Below, one piece after another: positions 8,738 to 17,636 of a stretch of DNA of 64,000 nt; positions within the stretch are counted from its first letter, which is position 1; every line of letters begins with the position of its first letter. Where the stretch lies: contig PAAG01000013.1 in the NCBI GenBank assembly GCA_002698785.1, forward strand, positions 1 through 64,000. Reading direction: 5' to 3'. The notes beneath the pieces were generated by a model. That model was not told where the DNA came from and ran no database searches. It worked only from the letters and a program-made list of their open reading frames with translations. The translations under genes were made by a program, and so were the position numbers. The DNA is from Verrucomicrobiales bacterium. GTDB taxonomy: Bacteria > Verrucomicrobiota > Verrucomicrobiia > Verrucomicrobiales > DEV007.

Positions 8738-10168
8738 ATGTCTGACCCAATGCACATACTGATGATCGATAGTGACAATCGAGCTGTCGAGACCGCGAGG
8801 AAGGCGTTGGAAGATGATGAGATCATCATCGTTACCATTAAGAATATCCAGGCGATCAACGAGGAGTTGACGGGGATGTCTTTTGCGACCGTCGTTTGCG
8901 ATTTTGGCAGCAGCGGGAAATTCGACCTCAAAGGACTAGAGCGAGTTCGTCGGCGGTTTCCCCATACACCTCTTATCGCGACAACAGCATCCTACGACAG
9001 CAGCACGGCTATCGAGGCGGTGAAGGGTGGTGCATTTGATTTTCTGCCGAAACCTTACGAAACCGGCGAGTTTCGGAAAGCAATCAACGAGGCCCTCGAA
9101 TGCTCGAAAAAGACCAACGAGCCCGTGTATATCGATCCGAGGAATGAATTCGATGATGACTCGGATACCCTGGTCGGAAACAGCCGGGCAATGCTCGATG
9201 TATACAAGATCCTCGGTCGGCTTTCCCCGACACCTGTGACGGTGCTGATACGCGGTGAAACAGGAACAGGCAAAGAACTCGTCGCCCGCGCTCTCTACCA
9301 ACACGGCCACCGAGCCCATAGGCCCCTGATCACCGTAAACTGCGCCGCGATTCCGGACAACTTACTCGAGTCCGAACTATTCGGTCATGAGAAAGGCTCG
9401 TTTACAGGAGCAACCTCAACGAGAATCGGAAAATTCGAGCAGGCAAACAACGCGACACTTTTTCTTGATGAGATTGGGGACCTCGATCATTCCCTCCAAG
9501 CGAAACTTCTTCGTGTTCTCCAAGAGAAACGGTTTCAGCGCGTCGGTGGAAACAATGAGATCTCAGTGGACGTTCGGATCATTGCCGCGACCCACCGCCC
9601 GATTGAAAGAATGATTACGGAAGGAGAATTCCGAGAGGATCTTTTTTATCGACTCAACGTTGCAACCATCAAGCTCCCGCCCCTCCGGGACCGGGTAGGT
9701 GATATCCCCCTTCTCTGTAATTTTTTCAGTCGGCGTTTCAGCAAAGAGCTCGGGTTCTCACCCGTTCCATTTACCAAACGGGCCATTTCCCGGCTGGAGT
9801 CTGCGACACTTCCCGGAAACGTTCGTCAGCTTCAAAACATCGTACGTAAGGCGCTTCTCCGTAGCCGGGGTTATTCAATCGATGACGAGTTGATCGAGTC
9901 GCTTCTCGATGAAACTGAACCACCTGAAAATCGAACAACCAGCGGCGAATCCATCGAAGACTGGTGCCGCCAATTAGTCGCTCAAGCTGCTGACGACAAG
10001 ATTGATGGTATCCACGAAATCGCTGTGGAACGTGTGGAAGCCGCCCTCATCGAAGAAGCTCTAAAGAAGAGCAACGGTAACATCAGCCAAGCATCAAAAT
10101 GGCTGGGACTCTCCCGATTGACCCTTCGTGAGAAAGGGAAAAAGTTCGGTATTCTATCCGACCGCTGA
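8738..10168 (+). CDS. Sigma-54-dependent response regulator (NtrC family)
   Basis: A 476-residue enhancer-binding activator. The receiver domain (about 1-125) has the acidic pocket (IDSD), phospho-acceptor Asp55 (VVCDFG) and Lys105 (LPKPY). The AAA+ domain has Walker A GETGTGKE (173-180), the sigma-54-contacting loop as GSFTGA (220-225) and Walker B LFLDEIGD (241-248). A Fis-type helix-turn-helix (GNISQASKWLGLSRLTLREK) closes the protein. It diverges from the PII gene and converges with a histidine kinase gene, so a nitrogen two-component role is the simplest reading; the signal is not shown by sequence. TTGACC lies 31 nt upstream of the ATG, which has almost no leader and no Shine-Dalgarno. 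Confidence 0.92.
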   Translation: MSDPMHILMIDSDNRAVETARKALEDDEIIIVTIKNIQAINEELTGMSFATVVCDFGSSGKFDLKGLERVRRRFPHTPLIATTASYDSSTAIEAVKGGAFDFLPKPYETGEFRKAINEALECSKKTNEPVYIDPRNEFDDDSDTLVGNSRAMLDVYKILGRLSPTPVTVLIRGETGTGKELVARALYQHGHRAHRPLITVNCAAIPDNLLESELFGHEKGSFTGATSTRIGKFEQANNATLFLDEIGDLDHSLQAKLLRVLQEKRFQRVGGNNEISVDVRIIAATHRPIERMITEGEFREDLFYRLNVATIKLPPLRDRVGDIPLLCNFFSRRFSKELGFSPVPFTKRAISRLESATLPGNVRQLQNIVRKALLRSRGYSIDDELIESLLDETEPPENRTTSGESIEDWCRQLVAQAADDKIDGIHEIAVERVEAALIEEALKKSNGNISQASKWLGLSRLTLREKGKKFGILSDR

Positions 10169-10174
10169 GATTAA

Positions 10175-10897
10175 TCAGGCTGGTCGCATGGCGAGCCAGG
10201 CGGTTGTCGTTCCCTCTGCGTGCCGCAGACCCAATCTCATTCCCATGTCTGCAGCCAGAACTGCTGCGGAGGTTAAGCCAATTCCGAAATGTCCGGAGCC
10301 CTTAGTAGACTCGAATGGCTTGAAGGCTTTGCGAATATCATCAACGCTAAGATCCGGAGAGGTATTTCGAATGAAAAGATCGACGTTTGTCCCCTGGCTC
10401 GCTTCTCCCGGAGGAAACAGATCCACGGCAACGGTGCCCCCACCTTTCTCTGCTGCAGCCTCGACTGCATTTCGGACAAGATTGACATAGACTTCGCTCA
10501 ACTTCCCGGAATCGCCCGTAACCGCTGGCAATCCCTCTCGTGGTGTGAATCCAACACGCACTCCTTTTTCGGCGCCCAGCTCTTCCGCTTTCTGTTTCCA
10601 GAAAGTAAGCATCTGAGAGAGTTCGACTCGGTCCGCTGCACATTCGGAGCATCCGCCTGGGACCAAAACGTCTTTGTTCAATTCGGAAGCAGAACGAGCG
10701 GCATCCTGCATTTGTTGAGCACTGTCACGAACTTCCTGGCTGATTCCGTCATCATACAGAATCAAACTCGAGAAGCCCTGAATCACTCCCATCAAGTTGT
10801 TGTGTTTGTGCACAAGCCCTTTCAGGAACTCTTGGTAGTATTTCCGGGTCGGTCCCTTTTCCAACCGGTAATCATCAGCAAAAACAAACTCAGACAT
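10175..10897 (-). CDS. Small cytoplasmic histidine kinase without sensor domain
   Basis: A 240-residue kinase made only of a dimerisation/phosphotransfer helix pair and an ATPase domain. The H-box reads LVHKHNNLMGVIQGFSSL, with His30 as probable phospho-acceptor. The N-box is EVYVNLVRNAVEAA and the G-box region GSGHFGIGLTSAAVLA. No transmembrane, PAS or GAF segment precedes the H-box. Its stop is 6 nt from the stop of the convergent sigma-54 regulator, so the two are probable partners (inference). The ATG at 10897 is preferred to a TTG at 10906. A sigma-70-like promoter lies at 10921-10948. Confidence 0.82.
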   Translation of the reverse strand: MSEFVFADDYRLEKGPTRKYYQEFLKGLVHKHNNLMGVIQGFSSLILYDDGISQEVRDSAQQMQDAARSASELNKDVLVPGGCSECAADRVELSQMLTFWKQKAEELGAEKGVRVGFTPREGLPAVTGDSGKLSEVYVNLVRNAVEAAAEKGGGTVAVDLFPPGEASQGTNVDLFIRNTSPDLSVDDIRKAFKPFESTKGSGHFGIGLTSAAVLAADMGMRLGLRHAEGTTTAWLAMRPA

Positions 10898-10920
10898 GGC
10901 AAGCAATTCGTCTCTCGATG

Positions 10921-10948
10921 ATGATAGGATGCCCTGTGATTAACTCAA
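10921..10948 (-). promoter_or_regulatory. Sigma-70-type promoter for the histidine kinase
   Basis: On the minus strand TTGAGT (10943-10948) and TATCAT (10921-10926) are separated by 16 nt, matching 4/6 and 5/6 of the consensus. The predicted start near 10914 leaves a leader of about 17 nt before the ATG at 10897. Confidence 0.45.
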
Positions 10949-10980
10949 CTTAAATAAACGCAAAACGGAGGAGCCACATA

Positions 10981-11784
10981 CTAACATAACGATATTTTCT
11001 CCGCACTCACGATGGACTTTACCTCTCCGTTCGGGATTTCCACCAGCAGCTCTCCCCGGTCGCCGAAACCGGCCCCTTTACCCTGAATTTCCCCATTACT
11101 CATTTGAACATGCATTGGTTTCCCTTTCAAAAAGTCTCGATTCCGAAGCCAGTCGATCACCTCCTCAAAATTCGCATCTTTGTTAGTCTTCAGCTCGATC
11201 CAATTCCTCATGATCAATTCGAGAATGTACCAGCGGCTGGATTCGCACTCGAGGACCTCATAAAGTGAGATTGCGATATCATGTAGTTCCGCGGGTATTT
11301 CCTCTCTTCGGACATTGATGTTCAAACCGACGCCGATGATCGCGTAGGGCCCGGGGTTCAGTATCGTCTCTACCAGAATCCCTCCGAGCTTTCTCCCCTG
11401 GAGAAAAATGTCGTTCGGCCACTTCGCTTCGATTCTTGTCCCCGGTTCCAAGACTGACTCCAATGCTTCTCCAACCACCATTGCCGTCTCTAACGGAATG
11501 CGTGTCCAATGCTCGCGATTCTCGCCAAGCGCGATCGCGACCGAAAAGAGTAAATTTCGACCCGCGGCTGCCTCCCAACGATCCCCCCTTCGTCCCCTTC
11601 CGGAATCCTGAAAATCCGCTACAACGAGAGTGAAATTTCCTCCGTCACCATCCTTGAGAAGTTTGCTGAGATCGTCATTTGTCGACCCTGTTGCGGAAAG
11701 ATGGTGAAAGGAGCTTTCTGGAAAATAGCTTCGCTCTTCCGCAGTCCAATTCTCCGTCATCTGGAGATAGATTGGTTTACCCAT
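10981..11784 (-). CDS. birA: Biotin--[acetyl-CoA-carboxylase] ligase
   Basis: Activates biotin as biotinyl-AMP and attaches it to carboxylase carrier proteins. The 267-residue protein has SATGSTNDDL, the adenylate loop GRGRRGDRW, KWPNDIFLQGRKLGGILVE and GVGLNIN, then a C-terminal SH3-like cap. It has no N-terminal helix-turn-helix, so it is a monofunctional ligase and not a BirA-type repressor. The ATG at 11784 overlaps the nadC end by 8 nt; a second ATG at 11760 is possible. The operon order is secreted protein - nadC - birA. Confidence 0.93.
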   Translation of the reverse strand: MGKPIYLQMTENWTAEERSYFPESSFHHLSATGSTNDDLSKLLKDGDGGNFTLVVADFQDSGRGRRGDRWEAAAGRNLLFSVAIALGENREHWTRIPLETAMVVGEALESVLEPGTRIEAKWPNDIFLQGRKLGGILVETILNPGPYAIIGVGLNINVRREEIPAELHDIAISLYEVLECESSRWYILELIMRNWIELKTNKDANFEEVIDWLRNRDFLKGKPMHVQMSNGEIQGKGAGFGDRGELLVEIPNGEVKSIVSAEKISLC

Positions 11785-12637
11785 TCGCTGCTTTTAAATC
11801 GAGGCCAAGATCAATCGATCGAACGGAATGGGTCAGCGCTCCAACCGATATATAGTCGACACCAGTTTCGGAAATCCCTTTCACGGTGTCCAGATTCACT
11901 CCTCCGCTCGCCTCCAACTTCGTTACGGATCCCGTTCTGGATCTCATTGCAACCGCTTCCCGCAATTCGTCATTCGACATGTTATCCAACAGGATGACAT
12001 CAATGCCATCGATCCTAAGAAACGATTCTACCTGGTCGAGGCGATCTGCCTCCACCTCGATCATAATCGAAGGAGAAGTCGCTTTCACTTCTGCAACTCT
12101 GGAAGCCAGATCAATCGGGCTGGGATTCGCGACGAGATGATTGTCTTTCACCATGATCGCATCATAGAGCCCCATGCGATGATTCTGGCCCCCTCCGTGA
12201 ACGACAGCGGCCTTCTCCAGATCTCTCCAACCGGGTGTCGTTTTGCGGGTATCGAGAAGCTTTGCCTCAGTGTGTTTGATCAGTCGCACATAACTCTGGG
12301 TCACTGTTGCGACACCTGAGAGTCTCTGCATGAAATTAAGCATTGTTCTCTCCGCTGTGAGAATGGATCGAGTAGGGCCGGAGATTTCAGACACCACTTC
12401 TCCGGGATTTGCTGAACCCCCATCTTCAATCACAGCTCTGTATTTGAGATCAGGATCGACGGCAGAGCATACATGCGCTGCAATTTCATGACCGGATATT
12501 ATCGCCTCTTCCCGGCTGACGATCGCGCCGGTGGATTTGTGTTCATCATCGACAAAGAAGTGACTCGTCAGATCGCCTTCGTCTCGGAGATCTTCTTCCA
12601 AGGCCATTTCGACCAAGATGCGCGAAAGTCTGTTCAT
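11777..12637 (-). CDS. nadC: Nicotinate-nucleotide pyrophosphorylase (quinolinate phosphoribosyltransferase)
   Basis: Converts quinolinate and PRPP to nicotinate mononucleotide in de novo NAD synthesis. Conserved segments include LNFMQRLSGVAT, the LDTRKTTPG motif, GGGQNHRMGLYDAIMVKDNH and the C-terminal SGGVNLDTVKGISETGVDYIS with VGALTHS. The 286-residue length is normal. The start overlaps the stop of the upstream secreted-protein gene by 4 nt, and the end overlaps birA by 8 nt. nadA and nadB are not in the window. Confidence 0.96.
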   Translation of the reverse strand: MNRLSRILVEMALEEDLRDEGDLTSHFFVDDEHKSTGAIVSREEAIISGHEIAAHVCSAVDPDLKYRAVIEDGGSANPGEVVSEISGPTRSILTAERTMLNFMQRLSGVATVTQSYVRLIKHTEAKLLDTRKTTPGWRDLEKAAVVHGGGQNHRMGLYDAIMVKDNHLVANPSPIDLASRVAEVKATSPSIMIEVEADRLDQVESFLRIDGIDVILLDNMSNDELREAVAMRSRTGSVTKLEASGGVNLDTVKGISETGVDYISVGALTHSVRSIDLGLDLKAANG

Positions 12638-13443
12638 GGTGTTGGTTTGACTGGATCAGGTTTGGTAAGATTTCGAAAGTAGAGACGATCCATTTCTGGA
12701 TCCAGTTCGCGATAGAAATCTACCAGCACATCCACCTTCTGATCTATCCGGGGGAACTCTGCGCAATACTTCCAGATGGTCGGATTGGTGAACAGGTGCG
12801 CTGCCGTCTCGTTGAAATCCTGCTCTATCGAGACTCGATTGTATAAAGTAAGAAAGCCTTGCTTCATCAGGTCGCCATTCAGCCGGAGCAGCCCACTTCC
12901 CGATCCTCCCGTTTTCTTCTGCTCCTCCGCGAGTACTCGTGTCGCTTCCGACCGATCCCCATTTTTCTCTTCGATCACGCCGGTGGCCCTGTAGGTGAAT
13001 CCATCTGGATTGGAGGAAGTCCACCTGGATTTCTCAAATAGTGGCTCGTTCTGCTTCAATAGAATTGATGAGAACTCATGATGAAATCGTTGTTCGAATC
13101 CTCGGTCGTCAAACTTCGCGCGATAGACGAGGACGATCCGTTTTCCATTAGACATGTAAGTCCCCCCGTATCCTACATCATAGAATCGCAAGGAGCCGAC
13201 TATGCTGACGCCGTTCAAGAATTCCTCTCGGAGGCGGATCGGGTATTTTGCGATCGCCTTTCGAACGATCCGCTCGGCGTCCGCCTTGAGCTCCTCATTT
13301 AAGGGTTCGACATTTGCTTGAATGGGTGCGGCTATCCAACTCTTCGGTAGGAACGAATTGTCGGAAGGAAAGTCGATCAGGTCATCCGCAGAAGCGTGAC
13401 CCAGGAAAAGAAGAAAGGCGAAAATTACCCCACGGTTGAACAT
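12634..13443 (-). CDS. Secreted protein of unknown function with a degenerate metallopeptidase-like motif
   Basis: A 269-residue exported protein with a signal peptide (hydrophobic core FAFLLFLG, cleavage after ASA). I do not recognise a characterised family. The segment RFHHEFSSILLKQ resembles the HExxH helix of zinc peptidases, but the second His is Ser (HEFSS), and a late NETAAHLFTNP segment resembles the third-ligand region of such proteins. It may be an inactive or divergent peptidase-fold protein. The gene lies 5 nt after mnmG and overlaps nadC by 4 nt, so it is cotranscribed with housekeeping genes. Confidence 0.7.
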   Translation of the reverse strand: MFNRGVIFAFLLFLGHASADDLIDFPSDNSFLPKSWIAAPIQANVEPLNEELKADAERIVRKAIAKYPIRLREEFLNGVSIVGSLRFYDVGYGGTYMSNGKRIVLVYRAKFDDRGFEQRFHHEFSSILLKQNEPLFEKSRWTSSNPDGFTYRATGVIEEKNGDRSEATRVLAEEQKKTGGSGSGLLRLNGDLMKQGFLTLYNRVSIEQDFNETAAHLFTNPTIWKYCAEFPRIDQKVDVLVDFYRELDPEMDRLYFRNLTKPDPVKPTP

Positions 13444-13448
13444 TGATC

Positions 13449-15308
13449 TTAGCGTTTACCTTTTTCGAGCCAAACTGCAAGCAACGAGATATCGGCCGGT
13501 GTGATCCCACTGATCCTTCCTGCCTGACCCAATGTTGATGGACGGATAGACTGGAGCTTCAACTGTGCCTCCTTTTTTAAACCGGTGATCTCCGTATAGT
13601 TAATTTCGGGTGGCAGGGGCTTCTGATCGAGCCGCTTTGTTCTCTCCACCATATCTTCCTGACGCTGGATGTATCCCTCGTATTTGATATCAATTTCCAC
13701 CTGCTCCCAAATCGTCACGTGATGAGCTTCGCGGAGGTCCGCGTCATAATCGGTCCATGAGGACTCTGGACGCTTTAACCATTTTGCGAGAGAGCCCTCG
13801 GCAGTGTGCGTCGTCTCAAGAGTCTTCCGCAGCGTCGCGATCTCCTCGCGCTTCTTGTTAAGTTTTTGCAATGTTTCATTGCCGATCAAGCCGTGTGCTG
13901 AAGCTTTTTCTGCAAGACGAAGGTCGGCGTTGTCGTGCCGAAGCAGGAGCCGATGCTCCGCCCGGCTTGTGAACATACGATACGGTTCGTCGGTTCCTTT
14001 CGTGACAAGATCATCGATCATGACACCGATATACGCTTCATCTCTCCCGAGGATGAATTCTGGCTGACCAGCAACTTTTAATGCCGCGTTCGCACCCGCA
14101 ACGAGACCTTGACCTGCCGCTTCCTCATATCCTGATGTCCCATTGATCTGGCCAGCGAAATAGAGTCCACTCACCCGTTTTGTTTCGAGAGTTGAGAAGA
14201 GTTGTGTTGGGATGCAGTAATCGTATTCCACTGCATATCCCGGTCGAATGATCTCCGCATTCTCCAATCCGGGGATCGAATGGATGAAATCATACTGCAC
14301 TTCAAACGGCAACGAGGTGGAGACACCATTCACGTAATACTCATGTGTCTGTCGACCTTCCGGTTCGAGGAAGACCTGATGTCGGTCCTTGTCCGCAAAA
14401 CGCACCACCTTGTCCTCAATAGAAGGGCAGTAGCGCGGACCAATCCCCTCGATCATTCCCGCATACATCGGAGACTTATCGAGATTGGCGTTAATGATCT
14501 CGTGGGTGCTGGGGTTGGTATAGGTGATCCAGCAGGGCAATTGTTCCACGTGGAACATTTCCGCGGACCAATCATTCAGAGTAAAGATATCATCCTCACC
14601 TCTCGCGGTCTTCTCAGGCGAGAAGGAAAATGGCGGGGGTGGATCATCGCCCAATTGCGCTTCACACTGCGAGAAGTCGATCGACTTTCCATTCAGCCGA
14701 CACGGTGTGCCGGTTTTGAATCGCTCCACCTCGAAACCGAGTTCTTTTAAATCATCACTCAACGTAGAGGCGGAGTCCCCCATTCTCCCACCGGCCTGAT
14801 TCTGCATTCCCACATGCATGAGCCCACGCATGAATGTGCCCGTCGTGATCACTACAGATTGAGAGGCGATACGAACACCGAGGACAGTTTCAATTCCGAC
14901 AACCTGATCATTCTCGACAAGAATCTTTCGGACATTTCCCTGATGAAGATCGATGTTCTTCTCCCCCTCGATCAGCCACTTCATCCGAAACTGATACGCC
15001 TTCTTGTCGCACTGAGCTCGCGGCGCTCGAACACTCGGTCCCTTTTTCGCATTCAGAATTCGAAACTGAATGCCGGTGGCGTCAGTATTATGACCCATCG
15101 CCCCTCCGAGAGCATCGATCTCACGAACCATGTGACCTTTCCCCAAACCTCCGATAGCAGGGTTACACGACATTTGACCGATGGTGTCCAGGCTCTGGGT
15201 CAGCATTGCAACCTTTGCGCCTACACGGGCGGCAGCCAACGCAGCTTCCACACCTGCGTGACCTCCACCGACAATCAGTACATCATATTTTCTCGGGTAC
15301 TCGAACAT
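13449..15308 (-). CDS. mnmG: tRNA uridine-34 5-carboxymethylaminomethyl modification enzyme, FAD subunit
   Basis: MnmG (GidA) works with MnmE to install cmnm5/mnm5 at U34 of several tRNAs. The 619-residue protein starts with the FAD motif [20 protein letters not shown] and has [25 protein letters not shown], the cysteine motif CPSIEDKV and the C-terminal [12 protein letters not shown] region. Residues 251-256 (MFHVEQ) are encoded by a perfect parS site in a variable segment just before PCWITYTN. A second parS lies 16 nt upstream of the ATG. In many bacteria mnmG neighbours rsmG-parA-parB; here the next genes are a secreted protein, nadC and birA. Confidence 0.97.
   Translation of the reverse strand: MFEYPRKYDVLIVGGGHAGVEAALAAARVGAKVAMLTQSLDTIGQMSCNPAIGGLGKGHMVREIDALGGAMGHNTDATGIQFRILNAKKGPSVRAPRAQCDKKAYQFRMKWLIEGEKNIDLHQGNVRKILVENDQVVGIETVLGVRIASQSVVITTGTFMRGLMHVGMQNQAGGRMGDSASTLSDDLKELGFEVERFKTGTPCRLNGKSIDFSQCEAQLGDDPPPPFSFSPEKTARGEDDIFTLNDWSAEMFHVEQLPCWITYTNPSTHEIINANLDKSPMYAGMIEGIGPRYCPSIEDKVVRFADKDRHQVFLEPEGRQTHEYYVNGVSTSLPFEVQYDFIHSIPGLENAEIIRPGYAVEYDYCIPTQLFSTLETKRVSGLYFAGQINGTSGYEEAAGQGLVAGANAALKVAGQPEFILGRDEAYIGVMIDDLVTKGTDEPYRMFTSRAEHRLLLRHDNADLRLAEKASAHGLIGNETLQKLNKKREEIATLRKTLETTHTAEGSLAKWLKRPESSWTDYDADLREAHHVTIWEQVEIDIKYEGYIQRQEDMVERTKRLDQKPLPPEINYTEITGLKKEAQLKLQSIRPSTLGQAGRISGITPADISLLAVWLEKGKR
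14542..14557. promoter_or_regulatory. parS: parS chromosome-partition site inside mnmG
   Basis: The 16-bp perfect palindrome TGTTCCACGTGGAACA is the widespread ParB-binding consensus TGTTnCACGTGnAACA. It overlaps codons 251-256 of mnmG. Confidence 0.88.
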
Positions 15309-15323
15309 CTTAAAAATCCGAAA

Positions 15324-15339
15324 TGTTCCACGTGGAACA
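15324..15339. promoter_or_regulatory. parS: parS chromosome-partition site upstream of mnmG
   Basis: A second perfect copy of TGTTCCACGTGGAACA, 782 bp from the first, lies 16 nt ahead of the mnmG start in the intergenic region shared with the divergent pdh operon. Two identical 16-mers of this kind within 1 kb are very unlikely by chance. Confidence 0.88.
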
Positions 15340-15398
15340 TTGGCCTCAATCCAGCTTTAAAAATCATGAAATAACGGCACTTACCGTTTTCCTTGGGG

Positions 15399-15414
15399 GG
15401 TAGTTTACGCTACC
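15399..15414. promoter_or_regulatory. Short inverted repeat upstream of pdhA
   Basis: GGTAG-TTTACG-CTACC forms 5-bp inverted arms, 43 nt ahead of the pdhA ATG. It could be an operator for the pdh operon. The arms are short and support is weak. Confidence 0.25.
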
Positions 15415-15456
15415 GTCCGCTCCCTTCCAACTGAGGGAAATATATTTCTATTAGTG

Positions 15457-16545
15457 ATGGCTTCCTCTACTCAGAAACCGCAGTCCGAGAACTACGCAGA
15501 CGACCCGATTAACTCGTCCCTTTCGAAGGACGAAAAGATTTCCTTACTCCGTGACATGGTTCGAATCCGACGATTCGAACAGGAGGCACTTCGCCAATAC
15601 CAGCAGGCGAATGCAATCGGAGGTTTCCTCCATGTCTACATCGGACAGGAATCTGTCGCCGTTGGCACAATCTCCCTCCTTGGAGACGACGACCATGTCA
15701 TCACCGCATATCGCGATCATGGCCACGCTCTCGCTGTCGGCATGAACATGAACGAATGCATGGCAGAACTTTTCGGTAAAGCCACTGGCTGCTCCAAAGG
15801 AAAAGGCGGGTCGATGCACTACTTCGCCCCCGATAAGAACTACTGGGGCGGTCATGGAATCGTAGGAGGCCAAACACCACTCGGTGCAGGCATCGCATTC
15901 GCTCTAAAGTACAACGACAAGAAAGGCTGCTGCCTCTGCTATCTTGGCGACGGGGCGATCAATCAGGGCGCTTATCATGAAGCTCTCAACCTGGCCTCTC
16001 TCTGGGACCTCCCGGTGATCTACATCATCGAGAACAATGGATACTCAATGGGAACTTCTCAGGCCCGCTCTTCGGCACATCCGGAAGAAGGTCTCGCTGC
16101 CCGCGCAGAGGGATACAACATGGACTGGGAACAGATCAACGGCGTAAGCATCTACGAGATCCGCGCACGGGTGAAAGAGCACATCGATCGCGCCCACGAA
16201 AAGTCACGCCCCGCGATTCTCGAGATCATGACCTATCGACACAAAGGACATTCCATCGCCGATGCAAATGCCGAGAAGTATCGAACCAAGGAAGAGATCC
16301 AGGAATACATGGTGAAGCACGACCCGATCGAGTTCTTCAAAAAAGCACTCATCGACGAAGGCGTAATCACCGAAGACGATTACAAGACCCTGAACAAAGA
16401 AGCAGGAAAAGAAGCGGCCGACTCTGCAGAATTTGCCCACAACAGTCCCTTCCCCGATGAGTCTGAAATCTTCGACGACATCTATTGGGAAGTCGACAAC
16501 AACACCGAAGCCGGAAGAACCGGACGCCACTTTTTCCACGGCTGA
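15457..16545 (+). CDS. pdhA: Pyruvate dehydrogenase E1 component, alpha subunit
   Basis: With the beta subunit it decarboxylates pyruvate using thiamine diphosphate and transfers acetyl groups to E2. The 362-residue protein has RIRRFEQEALRQYQ, GQESVAVG, RDHGHALA, GKGGSMHYF and the TPP-binding GDGAINQG...NLASLWDLPVIYIIENN motif, with YRHKGHSIADANAEKYR carrying the phosphorylation-loop-like region. The ATG at 15457 is used; a GTG lies one codon earlier. It heads a pdhA-pdhB-pdhC-lpdA operon, the heterotetrameric E1 type found outside enterobacteria. Confidence 0.96.
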   Translation: MASSTQKPQSENYADDPINSSLSKDEKISLLRDMVRIRRFEQEALRQYQQANAIGGFLHVYIGQESVAVGTISLLGDDDHVITAYRDHGHALAVGMNMNECMAELFGKATGCSKGKGGSMHYFAPDKNYWGGHGIVGGQTPLGAGIAFALKYNDKKGCCLCYLGDGAINQGAYHEALNLASLWDLPVIYIIENNGYSMGTSQARSSAHPEEGLAARAEGYNMDWEQINGVSIYEIRARVKEHIDRAHEKSRPAILEIMTYRHKGHSIADANAEKYRTKEEIQEYMVKHDPIEFFKKALIDEGVITEDDYKTLNKEAGKEAADSAEFAHNSPFPDESEIFDDIYWEVDNNTEAGRTGRHFFHG

Positions 16546-16593
16546 AAAATCCAACCCTCTATCTAATACCAATTTCTTTTACCGGAATCGACC

Positions 16594-17589
16594 ATGCCCA
16601 GAGAAATACCATACCGGGAAGCCCTTCGTGAAGGCCTCGACGAAGAACTGGCAAACGACGACAATGTCGTGCTGATTGGCGAAGAAGTCGCTCAGTACAA
16701 TGGCGCCTATAAAGTCACCGAAGGACTGTGGAAAAAGTGGGGAGACAAGCGCATCATCGACGCCCCGATTTCAGAAGCCGGATTCATCGGCATGGGAATC
16801 GGAGCGAGCATGCTCGGAGTACGGCCCGTCATGGAGCTGATGTTTTACAGCTTCGCTTACGTTGCCTTCGACCAGATGATGAACAACGCAGCCACCGTTC
16901 GCTACATGTCCGGTGGTCTCATCAACTGCCCTATCGTTGTTCGCGGTCCGGCGAACGGAGGAACGAACGTGGGTGCCACTCACTCCCACACTCCAGAGAA
17001 TATTTTCGCCAATATGCCCGGCTTGAAGGTTGTGTGTCCATCCGATGGATACGATGCGAAAGGACTCATCAAGAGTGCCATTCGCGACAACGACCCCGTC
17101 TACTTCATGGAGAGCACTGTTCTCTACGGAGCAAAATGTTCTGTCCCTTCCAATGACGAATTGGAAGACGGTGAACTGATCATCCCAATTGGAAAAGCGA
17201 AGGTCAAAAAGGAAGGTGCTGACGTTTCACTGATCGCCCACGGACGAGCCGTGCTCACCTCACTCGCCGCTGCAGAAATTCTTTCCGAGAAGCACAACAT
17301 CGATGCCGAGGTTGTCGACCTGCGAAGCATTCGCCCGCTCGACGAAACCACCGTTCTCCAGAGCGTCCGCAAAACACACCGTGCTGTTTACATTGAAGAG
17401 AACAAACCTTTCTGCGGTGTCGGTGCACAGATCTCTTCCATGCTAATGGAGCAGGCTTTTGACGATCTCGATGCACCCGTGCTGAGAATTACCAGTGCCG
17501 ATGCTCCTGCCTTCTATAGTCCACCCATCGAGAAGATGCAGCTGCCCACTCCAGAAGAAATCGTGGAGCGCACTTTGTCTATTTGTTAG
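16594..17589 (+). CDS. pdhB: Pyruvate dehydrogenase E1 component, beta subunit
   Basis: A 331-residue transketolase-like subunit completing the E1 active site. It starts with REIPYREALREGLDEELA and has LIGEEVAQYNGAYKVTEGL, DAPISEAGFIGMGIGA, the GGLINCPIVVRGPANGG segment, EAEVVDLRSIRPLD-type strand (AEVVDLRSIRPLDETTVL) and IEENKPFCGVGAQI. It lies 48 nt after pdhA and 47 nt before the E2 gene. No Shine-Dalgarno is evident. Confidence 0.96.
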   Translation: MPREIPYREALREGLDEELANDDNVVLIGEEVAQYNGAYKVTEGLWKKWGDKRIIDAPISEAGFIGMGIGASMLGVRPVMELMFYSFAYVAFDQMMNNAATVRYMSGGLINCPIVVRGPANGGTNVGATHSHTPENIFANMPGLKVVCPSDGYDAKGLIKSAIRDNDPVYFMESTVLYGAKCSVPSNDELEDGELIIPIGKAKVKKEGADVSLIAHGRAVLTSLAAAEILSEKHNIDAEVVDLRSIRPLDETTVLQSVRKTHRAVYIEENKPFCGVGAQISSMLMEQAFDDLDAPVLRITSADAPAFYSPPIEKMQLPTPEEIVERTLSIC

Positions 17590-17636
17590 GATTTTTTACG
17601 TAACCAAGAAACCAATTTCCCACACCCAGTTCCTTT

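Noticed and set aside
13087-13099. T-loop-like GTTCGAATCC in the secreted-protein gene
   Set aside because: No cloverleaf can be formed around it, and the coding frame on the minus strand is continuous.
15557-15567. GGTTCGAATCC, identical to a tRNA T-loop consensus
   Set aside because: It lies within pdhA codons (MVRIRRFE region) and no acceptor, D or anticodon arms can be paired around it.
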